From an uncultured Bacteroidales bacterium (GTDB taxonomy: Bacteria > Bacteroidota > Bacteroidia > Bacteroidales > Porphyromonadaceae): a stretch of 57,975 nt of DNA. This document shows positions 8,681 to 18,107 of this stretch, in pieces (the first letter of the stretch is position 1; every line of letters starts with the position of its first letter). The stretch spans positions 1 through 57,975 of the forward strand of contig CABTZX010000008.1 of NCBI GenBank assembly GCA_902489445.1, in the 5' to 3' direction. The translations under genes and the position numbers were made by a program. The notes beneath the pieces were generated by a model. The model saw nothing but the letters and a program-made list of their open reading frames with translations. It did not search any database and was not told the origin of the DNA.

Positions 8681-9247
8681 ATGGCTACAACAGCTGATTT
8701 CAGAAACGGTATGTGCCTCGATATTGACGGGCAATACTATTTCATCGTTGAATTCCTACACGTAAAACCCGGAAAAGGCCCCGCTTTCGTTCGTACGAAG
8801 CTCAAAAATGTGGCTACGGGACGCATCCTCGATAAAACGTGGAACAGCGGCGTTAAAGTAGAAGAGGTTCGCATCGAAAGGCGTCCCTATCAGTACCTCT
8901 ATAAGGACGAAATGGGATACAACTTTATGCATCAGGAAACTTTTGAGCAGATCAGTATCCCCGGTGAAAGCATTGAAGGGGTTCAGTTCCTAAAGGAAGG
9001 CGATACCGTTGAAGCTATGGTACACGCCGAAACCGATACGGTGCTTACTTGCGAAATGCCGCCTCACGTAGTGCTGCGCGTAACCTATACGGAACCCGGC
9101 ATAAAGGGGGATACCGCCACTAACGCCCTTAAACCCGCTACGGTGGAAACAGGTGCGGAAGTACGCGTTCCCTTGTTTATTTCGGAAGGCGAATTGATCG
9201 AAATAGATACGCGCGACGGCAGTTACGTAGGTCGCGTAAAAGAGTAA
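8681..9247 (+). CDS. efp: Elongation factor P
   Basis: EF-P binds ribosomes stalled at consecutive prolines and promotes peptide bond formation. The 188-residue length is exactly typical. The N-terminal KOW-like domain has the exposed loop KPGKGPAF with Lys32, equivalent to the lysine modified in other bacteria; two OB domains follow, ending GSYVGRVKE. The modification type cannot be told: no epmA/epmB-like gene lies nearby. It sits 21 bases after the DUF2723 gene and 85 bases before the Fur-family gene and is probably read with them. Confidence 0.96.
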   Translation: MATTADFRNGMCLDIDGQYYFIVEFLHVKPGKGPAFVRTKLKNVATGRILDKTWNSGVKVEEVRIERRPYQYLYKDEMGYNFMHQETFEQISIPGESIEGVQFLKEGDTVEAMVHAETDTVLTCEMPPHVVLRVTYTEPGIKGDTATNALKPATVETGAEVRVPLFISEGELIEIDTRDGSYVGRVKE

Positions 9248-9332
9248 GTAACGCTACAACTTCGGTAAACTTTGCGGAAGGCACTTTGCAACGTGTATGC
9301 CGTAAAGTGATAGAAGAAGGAGTGATACAAAC

Positions 9333-9833
9333 GTGCCGCGAACGCGTCAGGACGAAGAATTGAAAGCTGCCGAGCAAGAGCGCTTGGAAGCGTATATGCA
9401 GCTCAAGGGGCAGCGTCTCTCAGTAGAACGCACAGCCCTGTTTGATACGATTTTGGCGTATGAGCGTACCTTTTCGGCATCCGAACTGTACGAAAAAGCC
9501 AAGGAGGCATCTTGCCCGGTAACGCTCGCCACCGTATACAACGCGCTGGAGCTGTTTGTAAAAGCCGGTGTAGTAATTCCCTTCGAAACACAACGAAGGG
9601 AAACATACTACCTTCCTTACTTTTGCGCCTACAATCGTGCGGTTGTAGTGTGCAGTGAGTGCGGCAAAACAGTCTATTTGCGACGCGTTAAGGTGTACGA
9701 TATGCTGACTAAGCTGATTACGCCTCATTTTAGTAAGAGCAGACCGCTGCTACTCTATTACGGCTACTGCAAGGATTGCAGGTTTGCCCTTAGGCAGGCA
9801 GCGAAAAAACGAAACAATAAAACTTTGGAATAG
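9333..9833 (+). CDS. Fur-family transcriptional regulator, histidine-poor
   Basis: This 166-residue protein has the Fur/PerR/Zur fold. It has a winged-helix DNA-binding domain with CPVTLATVYNALELFVKAGVV (61-81) and a dimerisation domain with two CxxC zinc sites (Cys107/110, Cys146/149). The usual His-rich metal-sensing segment before the first CxxC is replaced by YLPYFCAYNRAVVV, and the whole protein has one histidine (H132). The structural zinc site is therefore present, while the regulatory metal site looks lost. The GTG at 9333 follows AGAAGGAG by about 10 bases. The stop is 8 bases before purA, a neighbour order I associate with Bacteroides. The signal it senses cannot be predicted. Confidence 0.85.
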   Translation: MPRTRQDEELKAAEQERLEAYMQLKGQRLSVERTALFDTILAYERTFSASELYEKAKEASCPVTLATVYNALELFVKAGVVIPFETQRRETYYLPYFCAYNRAVVVCSECGKTVYLRRVKVYDMLTKLITPHFSKSRPLLLYYGYCKDCRFALRQAAKKRNNKTLE

Positions 9834-9841
9834 GCACTATT

Positions 9842-11113
9842 ATGGCTAAGGTAGATGTATTGTTGGGTCTTCAATGGGGAGACGAAGGAAAGGGTAAAAT
9901 AGTAGACGTACTGACCCCAAATTATGATATGGTGGCGCGCTTCCAAGGCGGCCCGAATGCCGGTCATACGCTTCATTTTGACGGGAAAAAGTACGTACTG
10001 CGTTCCATTCCGAGCGGCATCTTCCAGAAAGATACCATCAACGTGGTGGGCAATGGCGTTGTGCTCGATCCGGTACGCTTCATTGAGGAAGCCAAAGAAT
10101 TGCAAAAAAGTGGCTGCTCTGTAAAGGATAAACTACGCATCGCACGTAAGGCGCATCTCATTCTACCTACGCATCGCCTCTTGGATGCCGCCAACGAAAA
10201 GGCACTGAAGGGAAGTAAGATCGGCACCACCGGAAGAGGTATCGGGCCCACCTATACGGATAAAACGGCTCGTTACGGAGTGCGTGTGGGTGAAATCGAG
10301 GGAGACTTCGAAAAGGCATACAATACCGCTAAGGAGCGTCATTTGGCACGCCTTGCCGCTATGGGCGAAACGCCTGATCTAACCGATTTGGAAAAGGAAT
10401 ATTTCGATGCTATTGAGCAGCTGAAAACATTCAAGCTGATCGATTGCGAATATGAGATTAACGGTGCCTTGCACGAAGGCAAGAAAGTACTGGCGGAGGG
10501 AGCCCAGGGCTCTATGCTGGACGTGGATTACGGAACCTATCCGTTCGTTACCTCCAGTAATACCATCGCTTCCGGTTGCTGCACAGGATTAGGCATAGCG
10601 CCTCAACAAATCGGTCACGTATTCGGTATTTTCAAAGCTTATTGTACCCGAGTAGGGGCAGGACCTTTCCCAACCGAATTGCAGGACGAAGTGGGACACG
10701 AAATGGCAGTACGCGGCGCCGAGTTCGGTGCCGTCACCGGTAGACCGCGTCGTTGCGGGTGGATCGATCTGGTCGCTCTGAAATATACCGTCATGCTGAG
10801 CGGCGTTACCGATCTCATCATGATGAAAAGCGATGTGCTGGACACCTTTAAGGAAATAAAGGCATGCCGCGCTTACCGCGTTAATGGCAAGGAAACGCAG
10901 CGCGTTCCTTTCCACTTTACGGACGACGACTCAATTGAACCGATTTACGATACCATCCCAGGGTGGCAATGTGATCTTACTGCTGTTACTCGCGAGGCTG
11001 ATTTCCCCGCTGCGTTCCGCAACTACATAGCGTATTTGGAAAATGCTTTAGGCTGTCCCATCAAGATTGTTTCCGTGGGCCCCGATCGTAAGCAAACCAT
11101 TATACGTTCGTAA
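9842..11113 (+). CDS. purA: Adenylosuccinate synthetase
   Basis: It catalyses the first step from IMP to AMP: IMP + aspartate + GTP to adenylosuccinate. The 423-residue protein has the GTP/IMP loop QWGDEGKGK (11-19), NAGHTLHFDGKKY (about 39-51) with the catalytic His, GTTGRGIGPTYTDK (around 127-140) and the switch VTGRPRRCGWIDL near 300. Length and motifs are standard. It follows the Fur-family gene by 8 bases and precedes folC by 18, so it belongs to a run fur-purA-folC-MFS-tkt. Confidence 0.97.
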   Translation: MAKVDVLLGLQWGDEGKGKIVDVLTPNYDMVARFQGGPNAGHTLHFDGKKYVLRSIPSGIFQKDTINVVGNGVVLDPVRFIEEAKELQKSGCSVKDKLRIARKAHLILPTHRLLDAANEKALKGSKIGTTGRGIGPTYTDKTARYGVRVGEIEGDFEKAYNTAKERHLARLAAMGETPDLTDLEKEYFDAIEQLKTFKLIDCEYEINGALHEGKKVLAEGAQGSMLDVDYGTYPFVTSSNTIASGCCTGLGIAPQQIGHVFGIFKAYCTRVGAGPFPTELQDEVGHEMAVRGAEFGAVTGRPRRCGWIDLVALKYTVMLSGVTDLIMMKSDVLDTFKEIKACRAYRVNGKETQRVPFHFTDDDSIEPIYDTIPGWQCDLTAVTREADFPAAFRNYIAYLENALGCPIKIVSVGPDRKQTIIRS

Positions 11114-11131
11114 CAGAAGCATACCCTTGGT

Positions 11132-12442
11132 ATGACCTACCGCGAAACAATTGACTTCCTTTTCAACGTAACACCCGTATTCGAAAAGGGAGACGCAGGA
11201 GCCTACAAGCCCGGATTAGAGCGTATGCAGGCGATGGCGGAGGAGATTGGCAACCCTCACGTTGGGCAGCGCTACCTCCATATTGCCGGCACTAACGGCA
11301 AGGGGTCCGTTTCTTCTACTTTGGCAGCCATACTGACCGCCTCGGGCTATCGGACCGGCTTATTCACCTCTCCGCACCTAATTGATTTCCGCGAGCGAAT
11401 CCGCATCAACGGAGTACCCATTAGTGAAGAGGAGGTAGTTCGTTTTGTGGAACGCATCAAACCGCTCATTGAGCGTTACCAACCGAGCTTCTTCGAACTT
11501 ACCACGCTAATGGCGTTAGACTACTTCGCGCGCATGAAGTGCGATGTAGTGGTTATGGAAGTGGGTATGGGCGGACGCTTGGATTGCACCAATATTATTA
11601 CGCCGTTGCTCTCCATAATCACCAATGTGAGCATGGATCACATGCAGTTCCTCGGCAATACGCTTGAGGCAATTGCACGCGAAAAAGCCGGTATCTTTAA
11701 ACAAGGTGTGCCCGCGCTGATCGGCGAGGCGCCCGAAAGGCTTCGTCCTTTATACGAATCCTATACACAGATCGAGAAGCATTACGCCGAGCAGTCCGAT
11801 GAAATTGTATCCATTACGGATGCACCGGACGGATTACTTATAGAAACAAAGCGCTGGGGAACATTAAAAGGTGTACTGACAGGTGCCGTACAGCATCTAA
11901 ATGCGCGTACAACGCTTGCCGCTGTTGATCTGCTTACCGATAAGCATTTACTCCAAATTCCTAGGGATGCGGTAGCAAAAGGCTTTGCCCAAGTGGTATC
12001 GCTTACGCATCTTCTGGGTCGCTGGCAGCGGGTGGCCTCTCGTCCTACCGTTATCCTCGATACCGGACATAACGAAGGTGCCATCACTGAGGTGGCGCAA
12101 CAGCTCAAACAGGAGCCATACGAGGCACTCCACATCGTTTTTGGAATGATGCACGACAAGGATTTTGCCAAAGTGCTCCGGTTGCTTCCCCAAAATGCGA
12201 CCTACTACTTTTCCACCCCCAAAACGCCTCGTGCTCTTTCCGGCGAAATGCTTCGCCAAGAAGCACTCAAGGCTGGTCTACAGGGCGAAACCTATCCAAC
12301 GCTTACGGAAGCTTTCCGTGCCGCTCGCACAGCGGCTAAGCCTACGGATCTGATCTATGCCGGTGGAAGCAACTACGTAGTGGCAGAAATACTCTCCGGA
12401 TTCTTTCCGGAGCTCATAGAAGAAAATAAAACAACAAAATAA
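11132..12442 (+). CDS. folC: Folylpolyglutamate synthase / dihydrofolate synthase
   Basis: This ATP-dependent Mur-ligase-family enzyme adds glutamate to dihydropteroate and to folates. The 436-residue protein shows the P-loop AGTNGKGSV (52-60), FTSPHLIDFRERI (about 76-88), EVGMGGRLDCTN (around 139-150) and the C-terminal ligase domain with DTGHNEGA. It lies 18 bases after purA and 9 before the transporter gene, in one operon with no visible internal promoter. Whether it has both activities cannot be read from sequence, but no separate folP/folC pair is present here. Confidence 0.95.
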   Translation: MTYRETIDFLFNVTPVFEKGDAGAYKPGLERMQAMAEEIGNPHVGQRYLHIAGTNGKGSVSSTLAAILTASGYRTGLFTSPHLIDFRERIRINGVPISEEEVVRFVERIKPLIERYQPSFFELTTLMALDYFARMKCDVVVMEVGMGGRLDCTNIITPLLSIITNVSMDHMQFLGNTLEAIAREKAGIFKQGVPALIGEAPERLRPLYESYTQIEKHYAEQSDEIVSITDAPDGLLIETKRWGTLKGVLTGAVQHLNARTTLAAVDLLTDKHLLQIPRDAVAKGFAQVVSLTHLLGRWQRVASRPTVILDTGHNEGAITEVAQQLKQEPYEALHIVFGMMHDKDFAKVLRLLPQNATYYFSTPKTPRALSGEMLRQEALKAGLQGETYPTLTEAFRAARTAAKPTDLIYAGGSNYVVAEILSGFFPELIEENKTTK

Positions 12443-12451
12443 CGTATCACA

Positions 12452-13852
12452 ATGACTGAACAGTTACAGAAAACATTGCGCGACAAAGCCTGGGCAAGAT
12501 GGCTTGTGCTTGCGCTCATCGCCTCAACGATGTTCTTCGCCTACATGTTTGTAGACGTACTCTCACCACTTAAGACTATGCTCGAAGAGCAGGTTCAATG
12601 GAGCAGTAAAACCTTTGGACTTTACGCCGGTAGCGAATTCTTCCTCAACGTCTTTGTATTTTTCCTCATCTTTGCAGGTATTATATTGGATAAGATGGGC
12701 GTTCGCTTCACGGCAATCCTCTCCGGTAGCCTTATGGTAATAGGTGCCGGCATCAAAGTATATGCTCTTAGCGAATCCTTTTTGACTACCTCCCTTTATA
12801 CCTGGCTCAATAGCTGGTGGACCGCTTTCCCCGCTACTGCCAAACTTGCCTCAATCGGCTTTATGATCTTTGGCTGCGGTACCGAAATGGGCGGCGTGAC
12901 CGTTTCACGCGCTATCGTAAAGTGGTTTCAAGGAAAGGAAATGGCGCTCGCTATGGGAATTGAGATGGGGATAGCTCGTTTGGGCGTATTTGCCGTTTTC
13001 TGGATTTCTCCCTATTTGGCAGACCGCTATAACTCGGTGCAAGCCCCTGTGATTTTTGTATTCTTCCTCCTCTGCGTGGGATTGCTATTCTACCTCATCT
13101 ACGGAGTGTTTGACAACAAACTGGAACATCAACAGAAGGATCTGGTTATAGAGGATGAAGAACCCTTCCATTTCAGAGACCTCGGTAAGGTGTTTGGTAG
13201 CGGAATCTTCTGGGTGGTAGCCTTGTTATGCGTGCTTTACTACTCTGCAATTTTCCCGTTCCAGCGTTTTGCTACCGAAATGCTTCAGAGCAAACTCGGA
13301 TGGGAACCCGACTTCGCTAGCCGTATCTTTAGCTTCTTCCCCATTGGTGCTATGGCTATCACACCGTTCCTTGGCGCCTTCTTGGACCACAAAGGAAAGG
13401 GAGCCACGATGCTTATTTGGGGATCTATCCTTATGATTGTATGCCATACGGTATTTGCGCTCTTCCCCTTTGGTGCCGTTGGGCACACATGGGCAACAGT
13501 GATTGCTTTTGCGGCTATCGTTCTGTTAGGCATTTCGTTCTCATTAGTTCCTGCAGCGCTTTGGCCCTCTATGCCTAAGCTGATTGATAACAAGGTACTC
13601 GGTAGCGCCTATTCCGCTACTTTCTGGGTACAGAACGTAGGACTTATGTCCGTACCTATCCTTATTGGAACGGTACTCGACGGCATTCGCAAGAATTTGC
13701 CTGCAACGGCTGCCGAAGAATCCGTTTACACCGTACCGATGCTAATCTTCGCTTCGTTTGGTGTGGCGGCTCTCCTGCTCAGCCTCTATCTCAAATCCAT
13801 TGATAAAAAGCGTGGATACGGCCTCGAACTTCCTAACATCAAGAAGGATTAA
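12452..13852 (+). CDS. MFS transporter
   Basis: This is a 466-residue inner-membrane protein with about 12 hydrophobic helices in two halves. The first half has a motif-A-like loop (LDKMGVR, about 73-79) and KWFQGKEMALAMGIEMGIARLG; a central cytoplasmic loop (around 215-240, rich in Glu/Lys/Gln) separates the halves. The general architecture resembles the anion/organic acid branch of the major facilitator superfamily, but the substrate is unknown. It sits 9 bases after folC and 18 before transketolase, so a link to folate, nucleotide or sugar-phosphate metabolism is possible but only positional. Confidence 0.88.
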   Translation: MTEQLQKTLRDKAWARWLVLALIASTMFFAYMFVDVLSPLKTMLEEQVQWSSKTFGLYAGSEFFLNVFVFFLIFAGIILDKMGVRFTAILSGSLMVIGAGIKVYALSESFLTTSLYTWLNSWWTAFPATAKLASIGFMIFGCGTEMGGVTVSRAIVKWFQGKEMALAMGIEMGIARLGVFAVFWISPYLADRYNSVQAPVIFVFFLLCVGLLFYLIYGVFDNKLEHQQKDLVIEDEEPFHFRDLGKVFGSGIFWVVALLCVLYYSAIFPFQRFATEMLQSKLGWEPDFASRIFSFFPIGAMAITPFLGAFLDHKGKGATMLIWGSILMIVCHTVFALFPFGAVGHTWATVIAFAAIVLLGISFSLVPAALWPSMPKLIDNKVLGSAYSATFWVQNVGLMSVPILIGTVLDGIRKNLPATAAEESVYTVPMLIFASFGVAALLLSLYLKSIDKKRGYGLELPNIKKD

Positions 13853-13870
13853 GGTACGGAGGAATTCATA

Positions 13871-15919
13871 ATGTTACAGAACAATCCATTCGACACACAA
13901 CTATTGGAGCGTGCCGCTGATAATATCCGCGCCCTCTCCGTAGCTATGGTGGAACGCGCCAAGAGCGGTCACCCGGGTGGAGCTATGGGTGGAGCCGATT
14001 TCATCAATCTGCTCTTTACCGAATATCTGCGCTACGACCCCGAGCAGCCCTGCCGCTATGCGCGTGACCGATTCTTCCTCGATCCGGGGCATATGTCCCC
14101 CATGCTCTACTCAGCGCTTGCACTACAGGGGCGCTTTACCCTCGACGAATTGAAGCAATTCCGCCAGTGGGGAAGCCCTACGCCCGGTCATCCCGAGCGT
14201 GACGTAGCGCGCGGCATCGAAAACACCAGCGGCCCCCTTGGTCAGGGCCACACTTTTGCAGTAGGTGCCGCCATTGCCGCTAAGATAATGGCGCAACGCT
14301 TCGGGGCGGAACGTATGCCGCAGCACATTTATGCCTACATATCCGACGGCGGTATTCAGGAAGAAATCGCTCAAGGTGCAGGACGAATCGCCGGGCACCT
14401 CGGATTGGACAATCTGACCATGTTCTACGATGCCAACGATGTGCAGCTCTCCACGCTCGTTAGTGATGTGACCAGCGAAGATGTTGCTGCCAAATATCGC
14501 GCTTGGGGATGGGAAGTGATCACCGTAAACGGCAACTGTGTAACCGAACTGCGCAAAGCATTGGACACGGCGCTCGCCACCAAAGGCAAGCCGACGCTGA
14601 TCATCGGCAAAACCACAATGGCATACAAAGCGCTGAACGAAGAGGGAAGCGAGATTACCAACCGCATTGCTACGCACGGGCAACCGATGAGCAAAGCGGG
14701 TGCCTCCATAGCCCAAACTTTGGGCGGAATGAATATGCCTTCCGATGAGCCGTTCCAAATATTGCCTGAAGTAAGCCAATTGTATCAAGCTCGTGCCGAA
14801 GAGCTGAAAGCCTACTGGGCAGACTACGATCGTAGCTTTGCCGCTTGGGAAAAGAGCAATCAACACGAAGCCGATACGTTACGGGACTGGTTCGAAGGCA
14901 AGCTCCCGCAAATCGATATGAGCGCCATCGAGCAGAAGCCCAATAGTGCTACACGCTCTGCAGGTGCCACCGTGCTTTCCGCTTTAGTTAAGCAAATCCC
15001 CAATATGGTGGTAGCAAGTGCGGACCTATCCAACTCTGATAAAACGGACGCATTCCTCAAGGGCACGCATCCGCTCGCAAAGGGCGACTTTAGCGGTCGC
15101 TTCCTCAATGCCGGCGTTTCCGAGCTCACCATGGCAGCAGTATGCCTCGGAATGATGCTCCACGGAGGAATTCACGCCGCTTGCGGCACCTTCTTCGTCT
15201 TCTCCGATTATCAAAAACCGGTGATCCGTTTGGCTGCTTTGATGCAAATCCCGCTCATTTTCATCTGGACGCACGACGCCTTCCGGGTGGGTGAGGACGG
15301 ACCTACGCACCAGCCGGTAGAGCAGGAAGCGCAAATCCGACTTATGGAAAAGCTGCACAACCACTCCGGTGCTAGAAGTATGTTAGTACTCCGCCCCGCC
15401 GATGTGCACGAAACTACCGTGGCTTGGCAGATGGCTTTGGAGAACCGCGATACGCCTACGGGGCTCATTTTGTCCCGTCAGAACATCAACGATCTCCCCT
15501 CCGGTGACGTTACCCCCAACCACCGTGCATTAGGCGCGCTCAAGGGCGGCTATGTAGTGAGCAGCGATAAGGATGCACAAATCGCACTGGTGGCATCCGG
15601 TAGTGAGGTATCCACTTTGGAAGAAGCTGCTACCTTGCTCCGCAAAGAAGGCTTCCGCATACGCGTGGTTTCCGTTCCTTCCGAAGGACGGTTTGCCGAT
15701 CAGGACGACAAATATCGCGAAACGGTGCTCCCCGCAGCTATGCCGCGCTTTGGACTTACTGCCGGATTGCCCGTAAACCTGCTCGGATTAGTGGGGTGCG
15801 AACAGCGCATTGCCGGCCTAGAAAGCTTCGGCTACTCAGCGCCCTATACGGTGTTGGACGAAAAGCTCGGATTCACCGCGCAGGCAGTTGCCGATAAAAT
15901 CCGCGCGATCCTCGCTTAG
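13871..15919 (+). CDS. tkt: Transketolase
   Basis: This thiamine-diphosphate enzyme moves two-carbon units between sugar phosphates in the non-oxidative pentose phosphate pathway and supplies ribose for the nucleotide genes nearby. The full-length 682-residue protein has SGHPGGAMG (32-40, with His34), ENTSGPLGQG (around 117-126), a ThDP/Mg motif SDGGIQEEIAQG near 158-169, and the pyrimidine-binding domain with AGVSELTMAAVCLG. A C-terminal transketolase domain (LVASGSEVSTL) closes it. It is the last gene of the operon; a strong terminator follows 40 bases later. Confidence 0.96.
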   Translation: MLQNNPFDTQLLERAADNIRALSVAMVERAKSGHPGGAMGGADFINLLFTEYLRYDPEQPCRYARDRFFLDPGHMSPMLYSALALQGRFTLDELKQFRQWGSPTPGHPERDVARGIENTSGPLGQGHTFAVGAAIAAKIMAQRFGAERMPQHIYAYISDGGIQEEIAQGAGRIAGHLGLDNLTMFYDANDVQLSTLVSDVTSEDVAAKYRAWGWEVITVNGNCVTELRKALDTALATKGKPTLIIGKTTMAYKALNEEGSEITNRIATHGQPMSKAGASIAQTLGGMNMPSDEPFQILPEVSQLYQARAEELKAYWADYDRSFAAWEKSNQHEADTLRDWFEGKLPQIDMSAIEQKPNSATRSAGATVLSALVKQIPNMVVASADLSNSDKTDAFLKGTHPLAKGDFSGRFLNAGVSELTMAAVCLGMMLHGGIHAACGTFFVFSDYQKPVIRLAALMQIPLIFIWTHDAFRVGEDGPTHQPVEQEAQIRLMEKLHNHSGARSMLVLRPADVHETTVAWQMALENRDTPTGLILSRQNINDLPSGDVTPNHRALGALKGGYVVSSDKDAQIALVASGSEVSTLEEAATLLRKEGFRIRVVSVPSEGRFADQDDKYRETVLPAAMPRFGLTAGLPVNLLGLVGCEQRIAGLESFGYSAPYTVLDEKLGFTAQAVADKIRAILA

Positions 15920-15959
15920 CTGCAACCGAGCTTCCCTTTCGGAAGCATCCTAATCTAAA

Positions 15960-15990
15960 GGCATCTCCCCGCACGGGAGGTGCCTTTTTT
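15960..15990 (+). terminator. Rho-independent terminator after tkt
   Basis: GGCATCTCCC (15960-15969) pairs with GGGAGGTGCC (15975-15984) over 10 bp with one G-T wobble, loop CGCAC, followed by six T. Confidence 0.93.
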
Positions 15991-16096
15991 ATATTCTATA
16001 CAATGGATGCAGATGAGTAGCCTGTTTCTGTCTCTCTCCTTCTATGGCTTGAGATTAGTTCTTATCGATCAAAGCAAGTATTTATGCCTTTCCGGC

Positions 16097-16197
16097 AAAA
16101 GGTATATAGGTTTCGCTCAAGAGGTATATACCTTTCAATCGATAGGTATATACGTTTCATTCGGAAGGTGTATACCTTTTTCTATGTTATGTATACA
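16097..16197. repeat. 22-bp-spaced palindrome array, copy 2
   Basis: GGTATATAGG (16101), GGTATATACC (16123), GGTATATACG (16145) and GGTGTATACC (16167) begin exactly 22 bp apart. A fifth palindrome, TGTATACA (16190-16197), is centred another 22 bp on. Unit cores are flanked by AA/TTTC, so the idealised unit is GAAAGGTATATACCTTTC. It lies between the convergent genes tkt and radA, beyond the tkt terminator. Confidence 0.85.
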
Positions 16198-16715
16198 GCA
16201 TGTGATGAGGAAAATATGAACTTCGGAAGTTCCGTAGACAAGAAAGATATCGGGAGTGGTTACTTCCTATTACTCCAACCGATAATCGCTTTGCCACAAT
16301 GGGCTTCTGCGCATAATGAGTAGCGGCGAGTGGGGCGTTTTTTCGGTAGCGCCGTGGCGTGGGAGGGGCTCGATTAGAGCGAAGCGTAGAGCATGATGCG
16401 GAGGAGTGTTTCGCGATGGTGCTGCGAAGCACGCTCGCCCGCGAAACGATGTAGGTCGTTGTCGGTAACTCCTTCAATATGGGGAAATAGAGAATCGGAT
16501 GCGTAATGGTACTCCATAGGCGTTATTGCTTTATATACAGAGTTATAACGCACAGCTCTTCCATTTATTATAGCTACTAAGAGTGGAGAGGTTATTGGGC
16601 GATAATAGTATTTCCCAAAGTTATTTAGCGGATAACGGTTGCGAACGGAGTTTTGTGTAATACCTTTCTGCTCATTTGTTCGGCTCTATCGGTAGAGAGT
16701 AGCGTTTATCCGCGG
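16198..16715. other. Gene-free stretch between tkt and radA
   Basis: No gene is supported here. It holds a nested inverted repeat: GTTTCGCG (16408-16415) pairs with CGCGAAAC (16440-16447) and encloses GTGCT-GCGA-AGCAC (16419-16432), with no T-run after it. A minus-strand -7-like box, CAAAGTTA on the plus strand (16616-16623, TAACTTTG in reverse), has no recognisable gene downstream. Confidence 0.5.
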
Positions 16716-18098
16716 TTACCGGGCAGAGAAGAGCTTGTGGAAGGTGCTTTCGATGTTATCGGTGCCAACAAGACGTAAGGTATATTCCTTTTGCGAAAGA
16801 TTTTTGAGATTTTCCTGAGGTAGGAAGAATGTTTTGTATCCCAAACGGTCGGCTTCAGCAACGCGCTCACGGATACGGTTTACGGCACGTATTTCGCCGT
16901 TTAGCCCCACTTCACCGGCAAAGCAGACTGAGCCGGGGATAGGTTTATCGATGGCAGACGAAAGAACCGCTAACAATACCGCCAAATCTACGGCAGGATC
17001 ATTGATGCGGATGCCACCGGCGATATTAATGAATACGTCCTGCCGGAGCAGTTTGAATCCGGCACGCTTTTCCAAAACGGCAAGAAGCATATTGAGCCTC
17101 CGTAGGTCAAAACCTGTAGAGGAACGTTGCGGATTAGGATAAACGGCACTGCTCACCAGTCCTTGCGTTTCAATCATCAGAGGGCGAATTCCTTCTAATG
17201 CCGCCGCAATGGAGCGTCCGCTCAGCCCATCGATGTTTTTACTAATAAAGTGCTCCGAAGGGTTATCCACAATGATCAGTCCGTTGCCGCGCATTTCGTA
17301 AATGCCCAATTCGGAAGTGCTACCAAAACGGTTCTTTGTGGCCCGAAGGATGCGGAATTGATAGTGCCGGTCGCCTTCGAATTGCAATACGGTATCAACG
17401 GTATGTTCCAGAACTTTAGGCCCCGCCAATGTGCCCTCTTTAGTGATGTGCCCGATAACTATAACGCTAACGCCTTGCGATTTGGCATAGCGCAGCAGCA
17501 AATTGGCACTTTCGCGAATTTGCGAAGGGGTACCTGGGGAACTCTCTGAAAGGGAGGTGGTTACAGTCTGAATGGAATCGATTACCAGCAGATCGGGCTT
17601 ATACTCGTCCGCAGCGGTTAGAATGCCCTCCATATCTGTAGCGGTAAGAATGGCGGTAGCATCATTTTCGCCTCCTAATCGCTCGGCACGCATTTTGAGC
17701 TGATACTCACTTTCTTCGCCGGAAACATAGAGGGTTCGGAGCCCTTTTGTATGCAAAACGGTCTGTAGGATGAGCGTGGATTTACCGATGCCGGGATCAC
17801 CCCCCAGCAGAACAAAGGAGCCGCGAACCAATCCGCCTCCCAGCACGCGGTTAAACTCGCTATCCGACAGGGAAATACGTGCCTCACGCTGTGCAGTAAT
17901 ATCCTTAATAAGCCGCGGCTTTCCTACCGATGTTTTGCCAATGATACGCTCAGCGAGCGTGGCATTCTGCTCGGTGTGAGCCGATTCCTTCTCCTCTATA
18001 AGTGTATTCCACGCTTTGCAGTAGTTGCATTGCCCCTGCCACTTGGAATAAGTGGCTCCACATTCGCTGCATACGTAAACGGTACGATCTTTTGCCAT
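16716..18098 (-). CDS. radA: DNA repair protein RadA
   Basis: RadA is a RecA-like ATPase that promotes branch migration and processing of recombination intermediates. The 460-residue protein has the N-terminal C4 zinc finger (Cys10, 13, 24, 27), Walker A GGDPGIGKST (99-108), the RadA-specific KNRFG motif (255-259) and a C-terminal Lon-protease-like domain with GEVGLNGEIRAV. All features are standard. The start is 9 bases past the stop of the deiminase-family gene, so the two may be co-transcribed. No terminator is seen after it. Confidence 0.96.
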   Translation of the reverse strand: MAKDRTVYVCSECGATYSKWQGQCNYCKAWNTLIEEKESAHTEQNATLAERIIGKTSVGKPRLIKDITAQREARISLSDSEFNRVLGGGLVRGSFVLLGGDPGIGKSTLILQTVLHTKGLRTLYVSGEESEYQLKMRAERLGGENDATAILTATDMEGILTAADEYKPDLLVIDSIQTVTTSLSESSPGTPSQIRESANLLLRYAKSQGVSVIVIGHITKEGTLAGPKVLEHTVDTVLQFEGDRHYQFRILRATKNRFGSTSELGIYEMRGNGLIIVDNPSEHFISKNIDGLSGRSIAAALEGIRPLMIETQGLVSSAVYPNPQRSSTGFDLRRLNMLLAVLEKRAGFKLLRQDVFINIAGGIRINDPAVDLAVLLAVLSSAIDKPIPGSVCFAGEVGLNGEIRAVNRIRERVAEADRLGYKTFFLPQENLKNLSQKEYTLRLVGTDNIESTFHKLFSAR

Positions 18099-18107
18099 CG
18101 TATGGAG

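Noticed and set aside
14123..14866. 247-residue minus-strand frame inside tkt, and similar ones in relA (37561-38451) and the acyl-CoA dehydrogenase (44446-45180)
   Set aside because: Antisense to well-conserved enzymes and without family resemblance.
16187..16477. 96-residue minus-strand frame between tkt and radA
   Set aside because: No family resemblance, covers hairpins and the end of the palindrome array, and its upstream region lacks a ribosome binding site.
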